NCBI RefSeq assembly: GCF_003932505.1
Contig: NZ_QZMU01000001.1
Span: 930,001 to 994,000 of the forward strand
Source of the DNA: Thiohalobacter thiocyanaticus
GTDB taxonomy: Bacteria > Pseudomonadota > Gammaproteobacteria > Thiohalobacterales > Thiohalobacteraceae
Reading direction: 5' to 3'
Length of the DNA stretch: 64,000 nt
Shown: in pieces, positions 32,356-42,366 of the stretch
How positions within the stretch are numbered: the first letter of the stretch is position 1
Layout: each line of letters starts with the position of its first letter
Translations under genes and position numbers: made by a program
Notes under the pieces: model-generated
Told to the model about the DNA's origin: nothing
The model's database searches: none
What the model saw: only the letters and a program-made list of their open reading frames with translations

Positions 32356-32384
32356 AAAAAGCGGCCTCCGTCTCCGGAGGCCGC
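32354..32384 (-). terminator. Rho-independent terminator of pstS
   Basis: A 9-bp GC-rich stem, GCGGCCTCC with GGAGGCCGC (32361-32384), is followed on the minus strand by TTTTTTT. It lies between the converging pilZ and pstS stops and probably serves both, more strongly pstS. Confidence 0.85.
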
Positions 32385-32416
32385 TGTTGTCATCCCTGAC
32401 CCGGGCGGTTCGCGGC

Positions 32417-33382
32417 TTACTTGAGCTTTTCCAGCTCCTGCTCGGCCACCTTCGCCGGCAGCGGGTAATACCCGTCCTTGACCACCACCTGCTGGCCGAT
32501 CCTGCTCATGACCAGCTTCAGGAACTCGCGCTCCAGCGGCGGCAGCGGCTTGTTCGGGTGCTTGTTGACATAGACGTAGAGAAAGCGCGCCAGCGGATAC
32601 TTGCCGGCGATGGCATTGTCCGCCGTGGCCTCGACGAACTCGCCGCCGTCCTTCGCGGCGATGGGCAGGGCTCGCACACCCGAGGTCTTGTAACCGATAC
32701 CGGAATAGCCGATACCGTTAACGGAAGTGGTCACCGACTGCACCACCGAGGCCGAGCCCGGCTGTTCGTTCACCGTGTTCTTGTAATCCCCCTTGCACAG
32801 GGCAACCTTCTTGAAGTAGCCGTAGGTGCCGGAAACCGAATTGCGGCCATAGAGCTGCACCGGACGGCTGGCCCAGGCACCGGTCAACCCCAGATCACCC
32901 CAGGTACTGACATCATTGGCCGCGCCGCACTGGCGAGTGGAGGAAAACACGGCGTCGACCTGCGGGATGCTCAGCCCCTCGATCGGATTGTCCTTGTGCA
33001 CGAACACCGCCAGGGCGTCGATGGCCACCCGGATCGGGGTCGGCTTGTAGCCGTAGCGGCGCTCGAAGGCCTCGAGTTCCTTGTCCTTCATCTTGCGGCT
33101 CATCGGCCCCAGGTTGGACGTGCCCTCGGTCAGCGCCGGGGGCGCGGTGGAGGAACCGGCGGCCTGAATCTGGATATTGACGTTGGGATAGACGCGCTTG
33201 AACTCCTCGGCCCACAGGGTCATCAGGTTGGCCAGGGTGTCGGAACCCACGCTGGACAGGTTGCCCGACACACCGCTGGACTTTTCGTAGTCCTGCAGAT
33301 CGGAATCGAGATCGGCGGCCGTTGCCGTGCCCATGGCCATGGCAAGTCCCATGGCGGTGATCAGCTTGTTGATGGGGCGCAT
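32417..33382 (-). CDS. pstS: Phosphate-binding periplasmic protein PstS
   Basis: Substrate-binding component for high-affinity phosphate uptake, 321 aa. The signal peptide [18 protein letters not shown] is followed by the mature [17 protein letters not shown]. Phosphate-contact regions are [20 protein letters not shown] and [20 protein letters not shown] 33382 has AAGGAG upstream; the longer frame to 33469 lacks family similarity. No pstC, pstA or pstB follows; the next gene converges. A Pho-box-like repeat lies upstream over the end of phoR. Confidence 0.92.
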   Translation of the reverse strand: MRPINKLITAMGLAMAMGTATAADLDSDLQDYEKSSGVSGNLSSVGSDTLANLMTLWAEEFKRVYPNVNIQIQAAGSSTAPPALTEGTSNLGPMSRKMKDKELEAFERRYGYKPTPIRVAIDALAVFVHKDNPIEGLSIPQVDAVFSSTRQCGAANDVSTWGDLGLTGAWASRPVQLYGRNSVSGTYGYFKKVALCKGDYKNTVNEQPGSASVVQSVTTSVNGIGYSGIGYKTSGVRALPIAAKDGGEFVEATADNAIAGKYPLARFLYVYVNKHPNKPLPPLEREFLKLVMSRIGQQVVVKDGYYPLPAKVAEQELEKLK

Positions 33383-33473
33383 TGAGTCACTCCTTACGGT
33401 TTCTGGAAAGAACGAATGGCGGTTGTCATTTGTCATGCTGGAGGGGATTGTGCGACCCGGGTATGACACGGAG

Positions 33474-33502
33474 GTGACGCCTGTATTACATATTTGTTAC
33501 AC
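33474..33502 (-). promoter_or_regulatory. Candidate triple Pho-box half-sites upstream of pstS
   Basis: On the minus strand three heptamers lie at 11-base period: GTGTAAC, ATGTAAT and GCGTCAC, separated by AAAT and ACAG. They resemble the PhoB half-site CTGTCAT. The block overlaps the phoR stop codon and lies about 90 bases before pstS. The -10 element is unclear. Confidence 0.4.
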
Positions 33503-34825
33503 GACATCGTCACTGATCTGATTCTGCTGCACGTGCGCCAGGCGCTTGGTCGGCAGAATCGCCCGGAAAATGCTGCCGGCGCCGAGTTCGCTTTCGATCT
33601 CCAGCCGGCCGCCATGGCGCAGCAATACGTGCTTGACAATGGCCAGCCCCAGTCCGGTGCCGCCGCGGGAACGGGAGCGGCCCACATCGACCCGGTAGAA
33701 GCGCTCGGTCAGACGGGAGATGTGATGCGGCGCGATGCCGATGCCGCTGTCGGCAACCTCGAACACGCCGCCGCGCTCGTCCTCGAACCAGCGCACCCGG
33801 ATCTCGCCTCCCCCGGGCGTGTAGCGCACGGCGTTGAACACGATATTGGAAAACAGGCTGCGCAGCTCGCCGTCGTTGCCCTGCAGCCACAGGCCGGCCT
33901 CGGCTTCGAGTTCGATCCGGTGCGCCTCCTCGCCACTCAAGCGCCGGGCGTCCTCGCAGATCGCCGCCAGCATACTGGGCACGCTGACCGGTTCGGGGCT
34001 GTCGCTGACCCTCTCGGTCTCCAGTCGGGCCAGCATCAGCAGATCCTCGACGATGCGCCGCATGCGTTCACTCTGCTGCTGCATGGCCTCAACCATGCGC
34101 CGCATTCCCTCGTCCCGGTCGCGGCACTCCTCCTCCATCGCCTCCAGGTAACCGGCAACTACGGTCAGTGGGGTGCGCAGCTCGTGGGAGACATTGGCGA
34201 CAAAGTCGCGCCGCATCTGCTCCAGGCGCTGCATGCGAGTGATGTCGCGGGCGATGAGAAGGCGCTGGTTCTTGCCGTAGGGGACGATGCGCAGCGACAG
34301 ACTGACCCGTTCGTCGGCAGGCGAAGGCAGATCGATGGCGCTACCGTCGAATTCGCCGCCGCGCAAATACTCGGCGAAGCCGGGATGCCGGATAAGGTTG
34401 CCGATGCGCTGGCCGGTATCGCGCGGATAACTCAGGCCCAGCAGCTCGCCGGCCGAGGGGTTCCACCACTCGATCTCGTCATCGGGTGTCAGCACAACGG
34501 TGGCATCCGGCATGGCCTCGGTGGCCTCCTGGAAACGATTCAGCATCTTGCCCAGCTTGCGCTTGCGTTTGCGGTTACGCTGCTGCAGACGGTAGATCTC
34601 CTGAAAGACGTCATCCCACACCCCGACGGATTCCGGGGGATGGAAGCGCTTCCCCTCCTTGAGCCAGCGTTGCAGCAGACGCAGATTGCGCAGCTGCCAC
34701 CCCAGGTAGCCGAGTATGACCAGCAGCACCAGCAGGGCTGGCTGTCCGATGATCAGGCCGATGACAAGCGCGACGGCAACAAAGACACCAATCCGCCATG
34801 CCTCGTCAATCCAGGGATTGAACAA
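33497..34825 (-). CDS. phoR: Phosphate regulon sensor histidine kinase PhoR
   Basis: Membrane-associated kinase that phosphorylates PhoB under phosphate limitation, 442 aa. Two adjacent hydrophobic segments (IGVFVAVALVIGLIIG; LLVLLVILGYLGW) are followed by a PAS domain (EATEAMPDATVVLTPDDEIE). The H-box is NVSHELRTPLTVVAGYLEAM near residue 212; the N-box NIVFNAVRYTPGGG and G-boxes DSGIGIAP and GGTGLGLAIVKHVL complete the catalytic domain. The start is TTG 34825, supported by GAAGGAGT 7 bases upstream. It follows phoB with a repeat in between. Confidence 0.93.
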   Translation of the reverse strand: MFNPWIDEAWRIGVFVAVALVIGLIIGQPALLVLLVILGYLGWQLRNLRLLQRWLKEGKRFHPPESVGVWDDVFQEIYRLQQRNRKRKRKLGKMLNRFQEATEAMPDATVVLTPDDEIEWWNPSAGELLGLSYPRDTGQRIGNLIRHPGFAEYLRGGEFDGSAIDLPSPADERVSLSLRIVPYGKNQRLLIARDITRMQRLEQMRRDFVANVSHELRTPLTVVAGYLEAMEEECRDRDEGMRRMVEAMQQQSERMRRIVEDLLMLARLETERVSDSPEPVSVPSMLAAICEDARRLSGEEAHRIELEAEAGLWLQGNDGELRSLFSNIVFNAVRYTPGGGEIRVRWFEDERGGVFEVADSGIGIAPHHISRLTERFYRVDVGRSRSRGGTGLGLAIVKHVLLRHGGRLEIESELGAGSIFRAILPTKRLAHVQQNQISDDVV

Positions 34826-34898
34826 TTAGCACTCCTTCAACATGACATTTACGGATACAGAGACTGCGAGGCCGGAACCGGATACCGGTGGCGTGCGG

Positions 34899-34981
34899 GT
34901 AGGATGAGTGAAGGCGCGGTGCGCCGCAACCCATCATGCGGCCGGGAGACGATGGGTTGCGCTTCGCCTCACCCATCCTAC
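34899..34981. repeat. Dispersed inverted repeat, family C2 (GTAGGATGAG...)
   Basis: GTAGGATGAGTGAAGGCGCG and GCGCCGCAACCCATCATG at left, ATGGGTTGCGCTTCGCCTCA then CCCATCCTAC at right. It fills the phoB-phoR gap (34826-35018) and has no coding potential of its own. Confidence 0.8.
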
Positions 34982-35018
34982 GCCGTTCGCAGACTATGAA
35001 TCCCCCAATATCGGAGTA

Positions 35019-35708
35019 CTATACCCGTGTCGAGAATCGATAACCGGCACCGCGGACCGTCTGGATGAGCCGGTCGTGCCCGTGCGCGGACAGCGCCTTG
35101 CGCAGACGGCGGATATGGACATCCACGGTGCGCTCCTCGACATAGACGTTACGCCCCCAGACACTGTCGAGCAAGCGGCTGCGGCTGAACACCCGTTCCG
35201 GGTGGCTCATGAAGAAATGCAGCAGCCTGAATTCAGTCGGCCCCATCTCCAGGGCCTGGCCACCGACACTGACCCGGTGTCCGGCCGGGTCCAGCACCAG
35301 CCCCTCCACCTCCAGCAGCTCATCCGTTGCCTCGCCATGGGCGCGGCGAAGCACCGCCTTGATGCGCGCCACCAGCTCGCGCGGCGAGAAGGGCTTGGTG
35401 ACATAGTCGTCGGCACCGGCATCCAGCCCGCGGATTTTGTCCTCCTCCTCGCCCCGTGCAGTCAGCATGATAATGGGGATGGTGGCCGAGAGCTCCTCCT
35501 GCTTGATCCGCCGTGCCAGATCGACACCGCTGAGATCCGGCAACATCCAGTCGAGCAGAATCAGATCCGGCTGTTCATCGGCAATACTGACCTGGGCCGC
35601 ACCGGCGGTCTCGGCTTCCGTGTACTGGAAACCGGCTCGCTCAAGGGCAAAGGCCACCATCTCCCGGATGGCGGGTTCGTCTTCGACGATGAGAATCCTC
35701 TGGCTCAT
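35019..35708 (-). CDS. phoB: Phosphate regulon response regulator PhoB
   Basis: OmpR-family regulator, 229 aa. The receiver domain begins [20 protein letters not shown], with the phosphoacceptor Asp in [13 protein letters not shown] and the Lys in [17 protein letters not shown]. The winged-helix DNA-binding domain contains [18 protein letters not shown] and [13 protein letters not shown] Pho-box promoter lies immediately upstream, implying autoregulation. The order phoB-phoR-pstS runs on the minus strand. Confidence 0.96.
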   Translation of the reverse strand: MSQRILIVEDEPAIREMVAFALERAGFQYTEAETAGAAQVSIADEQPDLILLDWMLPDLSGVDLARRIKQEELSATIPIIMLTARGEEEDKIRGLDAGADDYVTKPFSPRELVARIKAVLRRAHGEATDELLEVEGLVLDPAGHRVSVGGQALEMGPTEFRLLHFFMSHPERVFSRSRLLDSVWGRNVYVEERTVDVHIRRLRKALSAHGHDRLIQTVRGAGYRFSTRV

Positions 35709-35738
35709 TCACCTGACCGTTTTGTGACATCTGCGGGC

Positions 35739-35772
35739 ATTAGAGCGCAAGAATATTACAGTCAAATGACAA
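35739..35772 (-). promoter_or_regulatory. PhoB-dependent promoter of phoB (Pho box plus -10)
   Basis: On the minus strand TTGTCAT-TTGA-CTGTAAT (35755-35772) is two Pho half-sites, each 6 of 7, with the standard 4-base linker. Ten bases further is a -10 TCTAAT (35739-35744). No -35 box is needed in this promoter type. This is the clearest Pho site in the window. Confidence 0.65.
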
Positions 35773-35905
35773 CCCTCCACTTCCAGGTCCGGGCCAGCGG
35801 CCGGAACCAATTATTTTAAATCACTCAAATTTCATACCAGCGTCATGCCCGGGTCACATTGCCGCCCCAGACTCATGCCCAGCGAACTGCCGGGATACCG
35901 CGCCT

Positions 35906-37078
35906 TTGGTTCAGCAACTGACAATCAGTTTCATCACCGAAACCTGGCCGCCGGAAGTCAACGGGGTGGCCATGACCCTGTCACGTTTCGTCGCCGGCCT
36001 GCAGCAACGCGGCCACCAATTGCAGCTGATCCGGCCCCGGCACCGGAGCGAGGCGCAAGCACCGCCCGACACGGACAGGTTGCCGCTGCTGCAGGTGAGC
36101 GGTCTGCACATCCCCCTGTACCCGGAGCTGCAGCTCGGCATGCCCGCCGGACGGCGGATCCACCGGGCCTGGAGGCAACTGCGGCCCGATATCGCCTACA
36201 TCGCCACCGAGGGGCCGCTGGGCTGGTCTGCGCTACGCGCGGCCCGCAGGCTGGGGATCCCGGTAGTCTCCGGCTTTCATACCAATTTTCACACCTACAG
36301 CCGACACTATCACATGGGACTGCTGATGCCCCTGGTCAAGCGCTATCTGCGTCATTTCCACCATCGCAGCCGCTGCACCCTGGCGCCCAACCCCGTCCTG
36401 TGCGAGGAACTGACCGCCGCCGGCTTCGGCCAGGTGCGGGTGCTGCCGCGCGGCGTGGACACGGCGCTGTTCAACCCCGCGCACCGCAGTCCCGGATTGC
36501 GTCGGCAATGGGGTCTGGCGGACACGGATCTGGCCGTGCTGTACGTCGGCCGGATCGCGGCGGAGAAGAATATCCACGAGGCCCTGGCGGCCTTCCGGCG
36601 GATCGAACGCAGCCGCCCCGATGCGCGTTTCATTGTCGTCGGTGACGGCCCGCTGCGCGCAACCCTGGCCGGCGAGAACCCGGATCTGATCTTCTGCGGC
36701 ATGCGTACCGGCCGGGCGCTGGCCGAACACTTCGCCTCGGCGGATCTGTTCCTGTTTCCCAGCCGCACCGAGACCTTCGGCAACGTCACACTGGAGGCGA
36801 TGGCCAGCGGGCTGGCGGTGGTCGCCTATGACTACGCCGCGGCGGCCATGCACATCCGTGACGGCATCAACGGCGTGCGGGTGAACTGGCAGATCCCCGG
36901 CGAGTTCGTCAATCGGGCCGAGCAGCTCGCACGCGACCGCCGGGGACTCATCGCCATGGGTCTTGCCGCACGCGAACACACCCGCGGGCTCGGCTGGGAC
37001 CGGATCGTCGACCGGCTCGAATCCATTCTGTGCGAAAACGCCTTCCCGGAGCCTGCCGCCCATGTCTCTCGCATCTGA
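35906..37078 (+). CDS. GT4-family glycosyltransferase (MgtA-like alpha-mannosyltransferase type)
   Basis: A 390-aa retaining glycosyltransferase. The N-terminal domain begins LTISFITETWPPEVNGVAMT, a family hallmark. FHTNFHTYSRHYHMGLLMPL follows, then the C-terminal nucleotide-sugar domain (VLYVGRIAAEKNIHEALAAF; FLFPSRTETFGNVTLEAMAS with the EX7E motif). The acceptor and sugar donor cannot be told from sequence; relatives use GDP-mannose or UDP-sugars on lipids, including glycolipids made under phosphate limitation. The start is TTG 35906, as no ATG precedes the family N-terminus. It overlaps the PAP2 gene by 17 bases. Confidence 0.85.
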   Translation: MVQQLTISFITETWPPEVNGVAMTLSRFVAGLQQRGHQLQLIRPRHRSEAQAPPDTDRLPLLQVSGLHIPLYPELQLGMPAGRRIHRAWRQLRPDIAYIATEGPLGWSALRAARRLGIPVVSGFHTNFHTYSRHYHMGLLMPLVKRYLRHFHHRSRCTLAPNPVLCEELTAAGFGQVRVLPRGVDTALFNPAHRSPGLRRQWGLADTDLAVLYVGRIAAEKNIHEALAAFRRIERSRPDARFIVVGDGPLRATLAGENPDLIFCGMRTGRALAEHFASADLFLFPSRTETFGNVTLEAMASGLAVVAYDYAAAAMHIRDGINGVRVNWQIPGEFVNRAEQLARDRRGLIAMGLAAREHTRGLGWDRIVDRLESILCENAFPEPAAHVSRI

Positions 37079-37604
37079 CACCATGGAACGCCTGCTGCAG
37101 CTGGACACCTCGCTGTGCATCCGCTGCAACCGCATTCATCGCCACCGCGCCCTGGTCGCGCTGCTGCGCCTGTGCAGCCGCCTGGGCGACGGCCTGTTCT
37201 GGTACACACTGATGCTGATTCTGCCGCTGGCTGCCGGCTGGCAGGGGCTGCTGGCCAGTCTGCACCTGAGCCTGACCGGGATTCTCTGCGTCCTGGTATA
37301 CAAATCCCTCAAGGGCCGGACGGTGCGACCGCGCCCCTATGTCAACAACCCCGATATCACGCGGGTCATGGCGCCGCTGGATCAGTACAGCTTCCCCTCC
37401 GGCCACACCCTGCATGCCGTGGCCTTCACCCTGATCTCCCTGGCCCATTACCCGGGGCTGTGGTCGTTGCTGGTGCCCTTCACCGCCCTGGTGGCCCTGT
37501 CCCGGCCGGCGCTGGGGCTGCATTATCCCAGCGACGTGCTGGCCGGCGCGGCGGCCGGCGCGATCATCGCCGGGATCAATCTCCTGCTCTGGAATACCCT
37601 GTAG
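37062..37604 (+). CDS. PAP2-family membrane phosphatase
   Basis: A 180-aa integral membrane acid phosphatase. The three signature motifs are present: KSLKGRTVRPRPY, the PSGH motif (YSFPSGHTLHAVAF), and SRPALGLHYPSDVLAG with the catalytic His and Asp. Likely substrates are lipid phosphates such as phosphatidic acid or undecaprenyl diphosphate. ATG 37062 overlaps the upstream glycosyltransferase; ATG 37083 is an alternative. The overlap with a glycosyltransferase near phoB suggests joint lipid remodelling, which is inference. Confidence 0.87.
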   Translation: MSLASDTMERLLQLDTSLCIRCNRIHRHRALVALLRLCSRLGDGLFWYTLMLILPLAAGWQGLLASLHLSLTGILCVLVYKSLKGRTVRPRPYVNNPDITRVMAPLDQYSFPSGHTLHAVAFTLISLAHYPGLWSLLVPFTALVALSRPALGLHYPSDVLAGAAAGAIIAGINLLLWNTL

Positions 37605-37614
37605 GAGCGGCCGT

Positions 37615-38022
37615 TCACTCCACCTGCCGGTACAGGCCACGCAACACCATATCTGTGAAGCTGACGATTCCGATCACCCGGCCGGCCTCGATCACCGGGG
37701 CCCGCGACAGATCGAAACGTTCGAACAGGCGCGCGCAGTAACGGATGTCCATGTCCGGATCCACGCTGACCACCGGCTTGGCCATGACCTCATAGACATT
37801 GACCCGGTCCGGCGAGCGGTCCCTGGCCAGCACATGCCGGGCGATGTCGGAGATCAGCAGCATGCCGTACTCGTCGTTCTCGTGGCGTTTATCCACGAGC
37901 AGGGCCTTGGTTTCGACATGCTTCATCTTCTGCAGGGCCTCGGAAATGGTCATCATGCCATCTACCATGTCGAATTCGTGCTTCATGACCTCGCGTACCT
38001 GTATCAGCGGCTGCTGGTTCAT
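37615..38022 (-). CDS. CBS-domain pair protein
   Basis: A 135-aa protein consisting of two CBS motifs (about residues 8-68 and 76-130: VREVMKHEFDMVDGMMTISE; VYEVMAKPVVSVDPDMDIRY). CBS pairs bind adenine nucleotides and regulate partners. Its ATG overlaps the stop of the P-II-like gene (ATGA), so it belongs to the DUF1538 operon and probably senses energy state for that transporter. No other domain is present. Confidence 0.85.
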   Translation of the reverse strand: MNQQPLIQVREVMKHEFDMVDGMMTISEALQKMKHVETKALLVDKRHENDEYGMLLISDIARHVLARDRSPDRVNVYEVMAKPVVSVDPDMDIRYCARLFERFDLSRAPVIEAGRVIGIVSFTDMVLRGLYRQVE

Positions 38023-38369
38023 AGCTTATCCTCCACTACCGGGCTCAGACTGCGGATCTGCTGGGTGACACCGACGGCATCCTCCACGTCGACCTGAAAG
38101 GCGATGCCCTTGCCGGGCTTGCTCTCGAATTCGCCGACTTCGGCGATCTTCTCCAGGATGTGCCGGCTCAGGTGCTCCTCGACCAGGAACAGCAGCACAT
38201 CGCGCTGAGTCTCCAGACTCAGGCCGAAGAAGGTCTTGGCCTCCTTCAGCCCCTCGCCGCGGGCGTTGCTGATGATGGTGGCACCCGTCGCGCCGGCCTC
38301 GCGGGCGGCATCCATGACGCCGTCGGTCTTGTCGTCCTCGACCAGACTGATGATCAGTTTGAAATGCAT
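38019..38369 (-). CDS. P-II-like signalling protein
   Basis: A 116-aa protein that reads like a P-II/CutA-fold regulator: MHFKLIISLVEDDKTDGVMD, then EAGATGATIISNARGEGLKE, which resembles the P-II beta-alpha-beta core. The Tyr-bearing T-loop of GlnB is not obvious (EAKTFFGLSLETQRDVLLFL), so uridylylation is unlikely. ATG 38369 has AGGAACT upstream; the longer frame lacks similarity. It lies between the DUF1538 genes and the CBS gene in one operon. Confidence 0.8.
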   Translation of the reverse strand: MHFKLIISLVEDDKTDGVMDAAREAGATGATIISNARGEGLKEAKTFFGLSLETQRDVLLFLVEEHLSRHILEKIAEVGEFESKPGKGIAFQVDVEDAVGVTQQIRSLSPVVEDKL

Positions 38370-38385
38370 CGTGAGTTCCTCGCTG

Positions 38386-39171
38386 TCACTCGTTTTCGTC
38401 GTCCCGCCTGCGACGGGCGCGCCAGTGGCTGAGCTGGGCATAGCCCATGACGGTAATAATGGGAAACAGACAGGCAAAGGCAATCATGCCGAACCCGTCC
38501 AGCAGCGGACTGCGGCCGGGGACATTGCCGGCCAGCCCCAGCCCCAGGGCGGCCACCAGCGGCACCGTCACCGTGGAGGTGCTGACCCCGCCCGAGTCAT
38601 AGGCCAGCGGCACGATCAGGCGCGGTGCCATCGTCGTCTGCACAATAACCACGACATAGCCGGCAATAATAAAGTAATGCAACGGCAGGCCGGTCACGAT
38701 GCGAAAGGCCCCCAGCGTGATGCCCGTCGCCACCCCCAGCGCCACGGCCACGCGCAGCCCCCAGACCCCGATAGCGCCGGCCGAGACCTGGTTGGCCTTG
38801 ATCGCCACGGCGATCAGGGCCGGCTCGGCAATGGCGGTCGAGAATCCGATGCAGGCCGCAAACACGTATACCCAGACATAGTCCGTCCAGCCGATCACGC
38901 CCGGATGCGCCCCGGCGCCATCGAACAGGAACTGCGGCTGCGTCAGCTGCTCCGCCATCAGCTTGCCCAGAGGGAACAGCGCCTGCTCCAGCCCCTGCAG
39001 GAACAGGCTCAGACCCACCAGCACATAGACGAAGCCCAGCAGTACCCGGCGCAGGTTGGGGATGGGGCGGCGCAGCACCAGCACCTGGAAGCCGAACAGC
39101 ACGGCCGCGATGGGCAGCACGTCACGCAGTGTCTGGATCAGCACATCCAGCATGCCGGCCGCTTCAGGCAT
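38386..39171 (-). CDS. DUF1538 integral membrane protein (second of a pair)
   Basis: A 261-aa membrane protein with about seven helices. Hallmarks are [20 protein letters not shown] and [20 protein letters not shown]. Its sister at 39164 carries the same two signatures, so the pair represents a duplicated half-transporter. It overlaps the sister by 8 bases. Substrate unknown; a permease function is inferred from topology and from the P-II and CBS genes in the operon. Confidence 0.85.
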   Translation of the reverse strand: MPEAAGMLDVLIQTLRDVLPIAAVLFGFQVLVLRRPIPNLRRVLLGFVYVLVGLSLFLQGLEQALFPLGKLMAEQLTQPQFLFDGAGAHPGVIGWTDYVWVYVFAACIGFSTAIAEPALIAVAIKANQVSAGAIGVWGLRVAVALGVATGITLGAFRIVTGLPLHYFIIAGYVVVIVQTTMAPRLIVPLAYDSGGVSTSTVTVPLVAALGLGLAGNVPGRSPLLDGFGMIAFACLFPIITVMGYAQLSHWRARRRRDDENE

Positions 39172-39910
39172 CGAGCAGCATCCCGTAGCCCATGACGAAG
39201 ATCATGGGCGTGAGTGAGGCGAAGGCGATCAGGCCGAAGCCGTCGATCATGGGATTGCGGCCCTTGATGGACATGGCCAGTCCCACGCCCAGGGCGGTCA
39301 CCAGGGGCACGGTGATGGTGGAGGTAGTCACACCGCCCGAATCATAGGCGATGCCGACGATCTCCTTCGGGGCGAAGGCGGTCATGACCACCACCCCGGC
39401 ATAACCGCCGATGATCAGATAATGCACCGGCCAGCCCCTGATGATGCGCAGCACCCCCAGCACGATGGCGAAACCCACCGACAGGGCCACGGCGATGCGC
39501 AGCCCCTGGGCATAGGAGGCACGCGCGGCCGTATCGGCACCGATCGCCCCGCCTTCGGCGGCCACCTCGGCGGCCTCGTTGGCCACCGCGATCAGGGCCG
39601 GCTCGGCGATGGTGGTGCCGAAGCCCAGGGCGAAGGCGAACAGCAGCAGCCAGGTCACGCTGCCCTTGCGGGCGAAGGCGTGCGCCATGCTCTCGCCGAT
39701 GGGAAACAGCCCCAGCTCCAGCCCCTGGATAAACAGGGTCAGCCCCAGCACCACCAGCAGGCTGCCGAACAGGATCTGTTCCAGCTCGGGAATGGGCTGG
39801 CGCAGCACCACCAGCTGAAAGAATCCGATGACGATGAAGATCGGCGCCAGGTCGCGCAGACTGTCGCCCAGGGTACGGGCGAAGGCCAGCAGGTGTCGTT
39901 GCAGGTTCAT
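39164..39910 (-). CDS. DUF1538 integral membrane protein (first of a pair)
   Basis: A 248-aa membrane protein, first gene of a four-gene minus-strand operon (DUF1538, DUF1538, P-II-like, CBS). Signatures are [20 protein letters not shown] and [20 protein letters not shown]; both resemble the downstream paralogue. The conserved acidic and Thr/Ser-rich motifs sit in membrane-associated segments, which suggests ion or solute binding. Some homologues are single long proteins with both halves fused; here they are separate genes. Confidence 0.85.
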   Translation of the reverse strand: MNLQRHLLAFARTLGDSLRDLAPIFIVIGFFQLVVLRQPIPELEQILFGSLLVVLGLTLFIQGLELGLFPIGESMAHAFARKGSVTWLLLFAFALGFGTTIAEPALIAVANEAAEVAAEGGAIGADTAARASYAQGLRIAVALSVGFAIVLGVLRIIRGWPVHYLIIGGYAGVVVMTAFAPKEIVGIAYDSGGVTTSTITVPLVTALGVGLAMSIKGRNPMIDGFGLIAFASLTPMIFVMGYGMLLDA

Positions 39911-40034
39911 TCTCCTCCGTGCAGCCGGAGCGCCGTCTGCCTCATGTCCGAGTGTACCAGACCCATCGATTCAGTCCCGCATGGCCCTGTGCGCGGACCC
40001 CGGACCGCCTGATACGGATCACACCGGAACCGGA

Positions 40035-40063
40035 TCGGCATCCGCGAATCCGGCATGTATAAT
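40035..40063 (+). promoter_or_regulatory. Predicted sigma-70 promoter giving a leaderless transcript
   Basis: A consensus -10 TATAAT lies at 40058-40063, with a 4-of-6 -35 match TCGGCA at 40035-40040 and 17-bp spacing. Seven bases after the -10 is the A of ATG 40070, so transcription would begin at or within a base or two of the start codon. Confidence 0.5.
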
Positions 40064-40069
40064 GGCCGG

Positions 40070-40597
40070 ATGAACCCGCGCTCTCCTGCGCCCCCGCGCC
40101 TCGGCAAGGGGATGATCATTCTGGCCTGGGTCCTGGCACTGGGACTGCTGACCTGGCTGTTCAACGGTTATCTCGAACGCCGCCACAACCCCAACCAGCA
40201 GGTGATCAGCCGCAGCGGCGCGGATGGCGCTACCGAAATCGTGCTCAAACGCAACGACTATGGGCACTATGTCACCAGCGGCGAGATCAACGGCCGGCCG
40301 GTACGCTTCATGATCGACACCGGCGCCTCCGATGTCGCCATCCCCGCCGACATTGCCGACCGACTCGGGCTGGAACGCGGCCGGGCGGTGCGCTACCAGA
40401 CCGCCAACGGCTTCGCCACCGGCTATCAGACCCGCCTGGACGAACTCGCCATCGGCGACCTGGTGGTGCATGACGTGCGCGCCAGTATCAACCCGACCTA
40501 CCGTTCCGATGACATCCTGCTCGGTATGAGTGTATTGAATCAACTGGAGTTTACCCAACGCGGCGACCGGCTCATACTCAGGCCACTCCCCCGCTAG
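40070..40597 (+). CDS. Membrane-anchored retropepsin-like aspartyl protease
   Basis: A 175-aa protein with one N-terminal transmembrane helix (MIILAWVLALGLLTWLFNGY) and a periplasmic clan AA protease domain (TIGR02281-like). The catalytic motif is DTGASDVAIP (MIDTGASDVAIPADIADRLG). The C-terminal flap and dimer region is ILLGMSVLNQLEF. One copy of D-T-G means it should work as a homodimer. ATG 40070 is chosen since ATG 40055 overlaps the -10 element. Substrates are unknown. Confidence 0.88.
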   Translation: MNPRSPAPPRLGKGMIILAWVLALGLLTWLFNGYLERRHNPNQQVISRSGADGATEIVLKRNDYGHYVTSGEINGRPVRFMIDTGASDVAIPADIADRLGLERGRAVRYQTANGFATGYQTRLDELAIGDLVVHDVRASINPTYRSDDILLGMSVLNQLEFTQRGDRLILRPLPR

Positions 40598-40652
40598 CCT
40601 GGACTACACATGAAATCCTCAGGGGTCAGAATACCGGGTTACAGTTACATAG

Positions 40653-40680
40653 CGTCATTCCCGCGCAGGCGGGGATGACG
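40653..40680. repeat. Family B repeat with centre deleted
   Basis: CGTCATTCCCGCGCAGGCGG runs directly into GGATGACG, so both ends of the family B palindrome are kept but the middle of about 40 bases is missing. It lies between the protease and the symporter genes. Confidence 0.7.
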
Positions 40681-40748
40681 ATGTTTTCGGTGTTGCAGCC
40701 GATGGTTCGGACCGCCAGATAATCAACAACACAGGCACGGACATCGTC

Positions 40749-42095
<1,347 letters not shown>

Positions 42096-42213
42096 GGAGT
42101 GAGGGAGGGGGGAAGGAGGAGGAACAAAAGCATAGGTGGAACAAGGGCCGCCACAGCCCGGTGCCGGCAATGAGCGGGGCCGGAAACGCTGCGTTTATCC
42201 CAGCTTACCTCCT

Positions 42214-42286
42214 CCGTCATCCCGGCGCAGGCCGGGATCCAGGGACCGCAGCGGGTTATGGATCCCCGCCTGCGCGGGGATGACGG
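42214..42286. repeat. Dispersed inverted repeat, family B
   Basis: CCGTCATCCCGGCGCAGGCC and GGGATCC at left, GGATCCCCGCCTGCGCGGGG then ATGACGG at right. It occupies the symporter-nadC gap (42096-42366), otherwise without genes. Confidence 0.85.
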
Positions 42287-42366
42287 CAAAGGTGGGAATG
42301 TCCGCCGCCATCCGGCTGTTCTCCTCACTCCTCACTTCCACAAACTACCGGAGGCAACGAAACAAC

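Noticed and set aside
34831..34845. ACTCCTTCAACATGA resembling the MITE-like terminus at 9265
   Set aside because: Only 15 bases match and they coincide with the phoR Shine-Dalgarno region; no second terminus is present nearby.
35760..35905. Pho box driving the glycosyltransferase gene
   Set aside because: The half-sites at 35755-35772 are oriented toward phoB and no -10 element faces the plus strand at the right distance.
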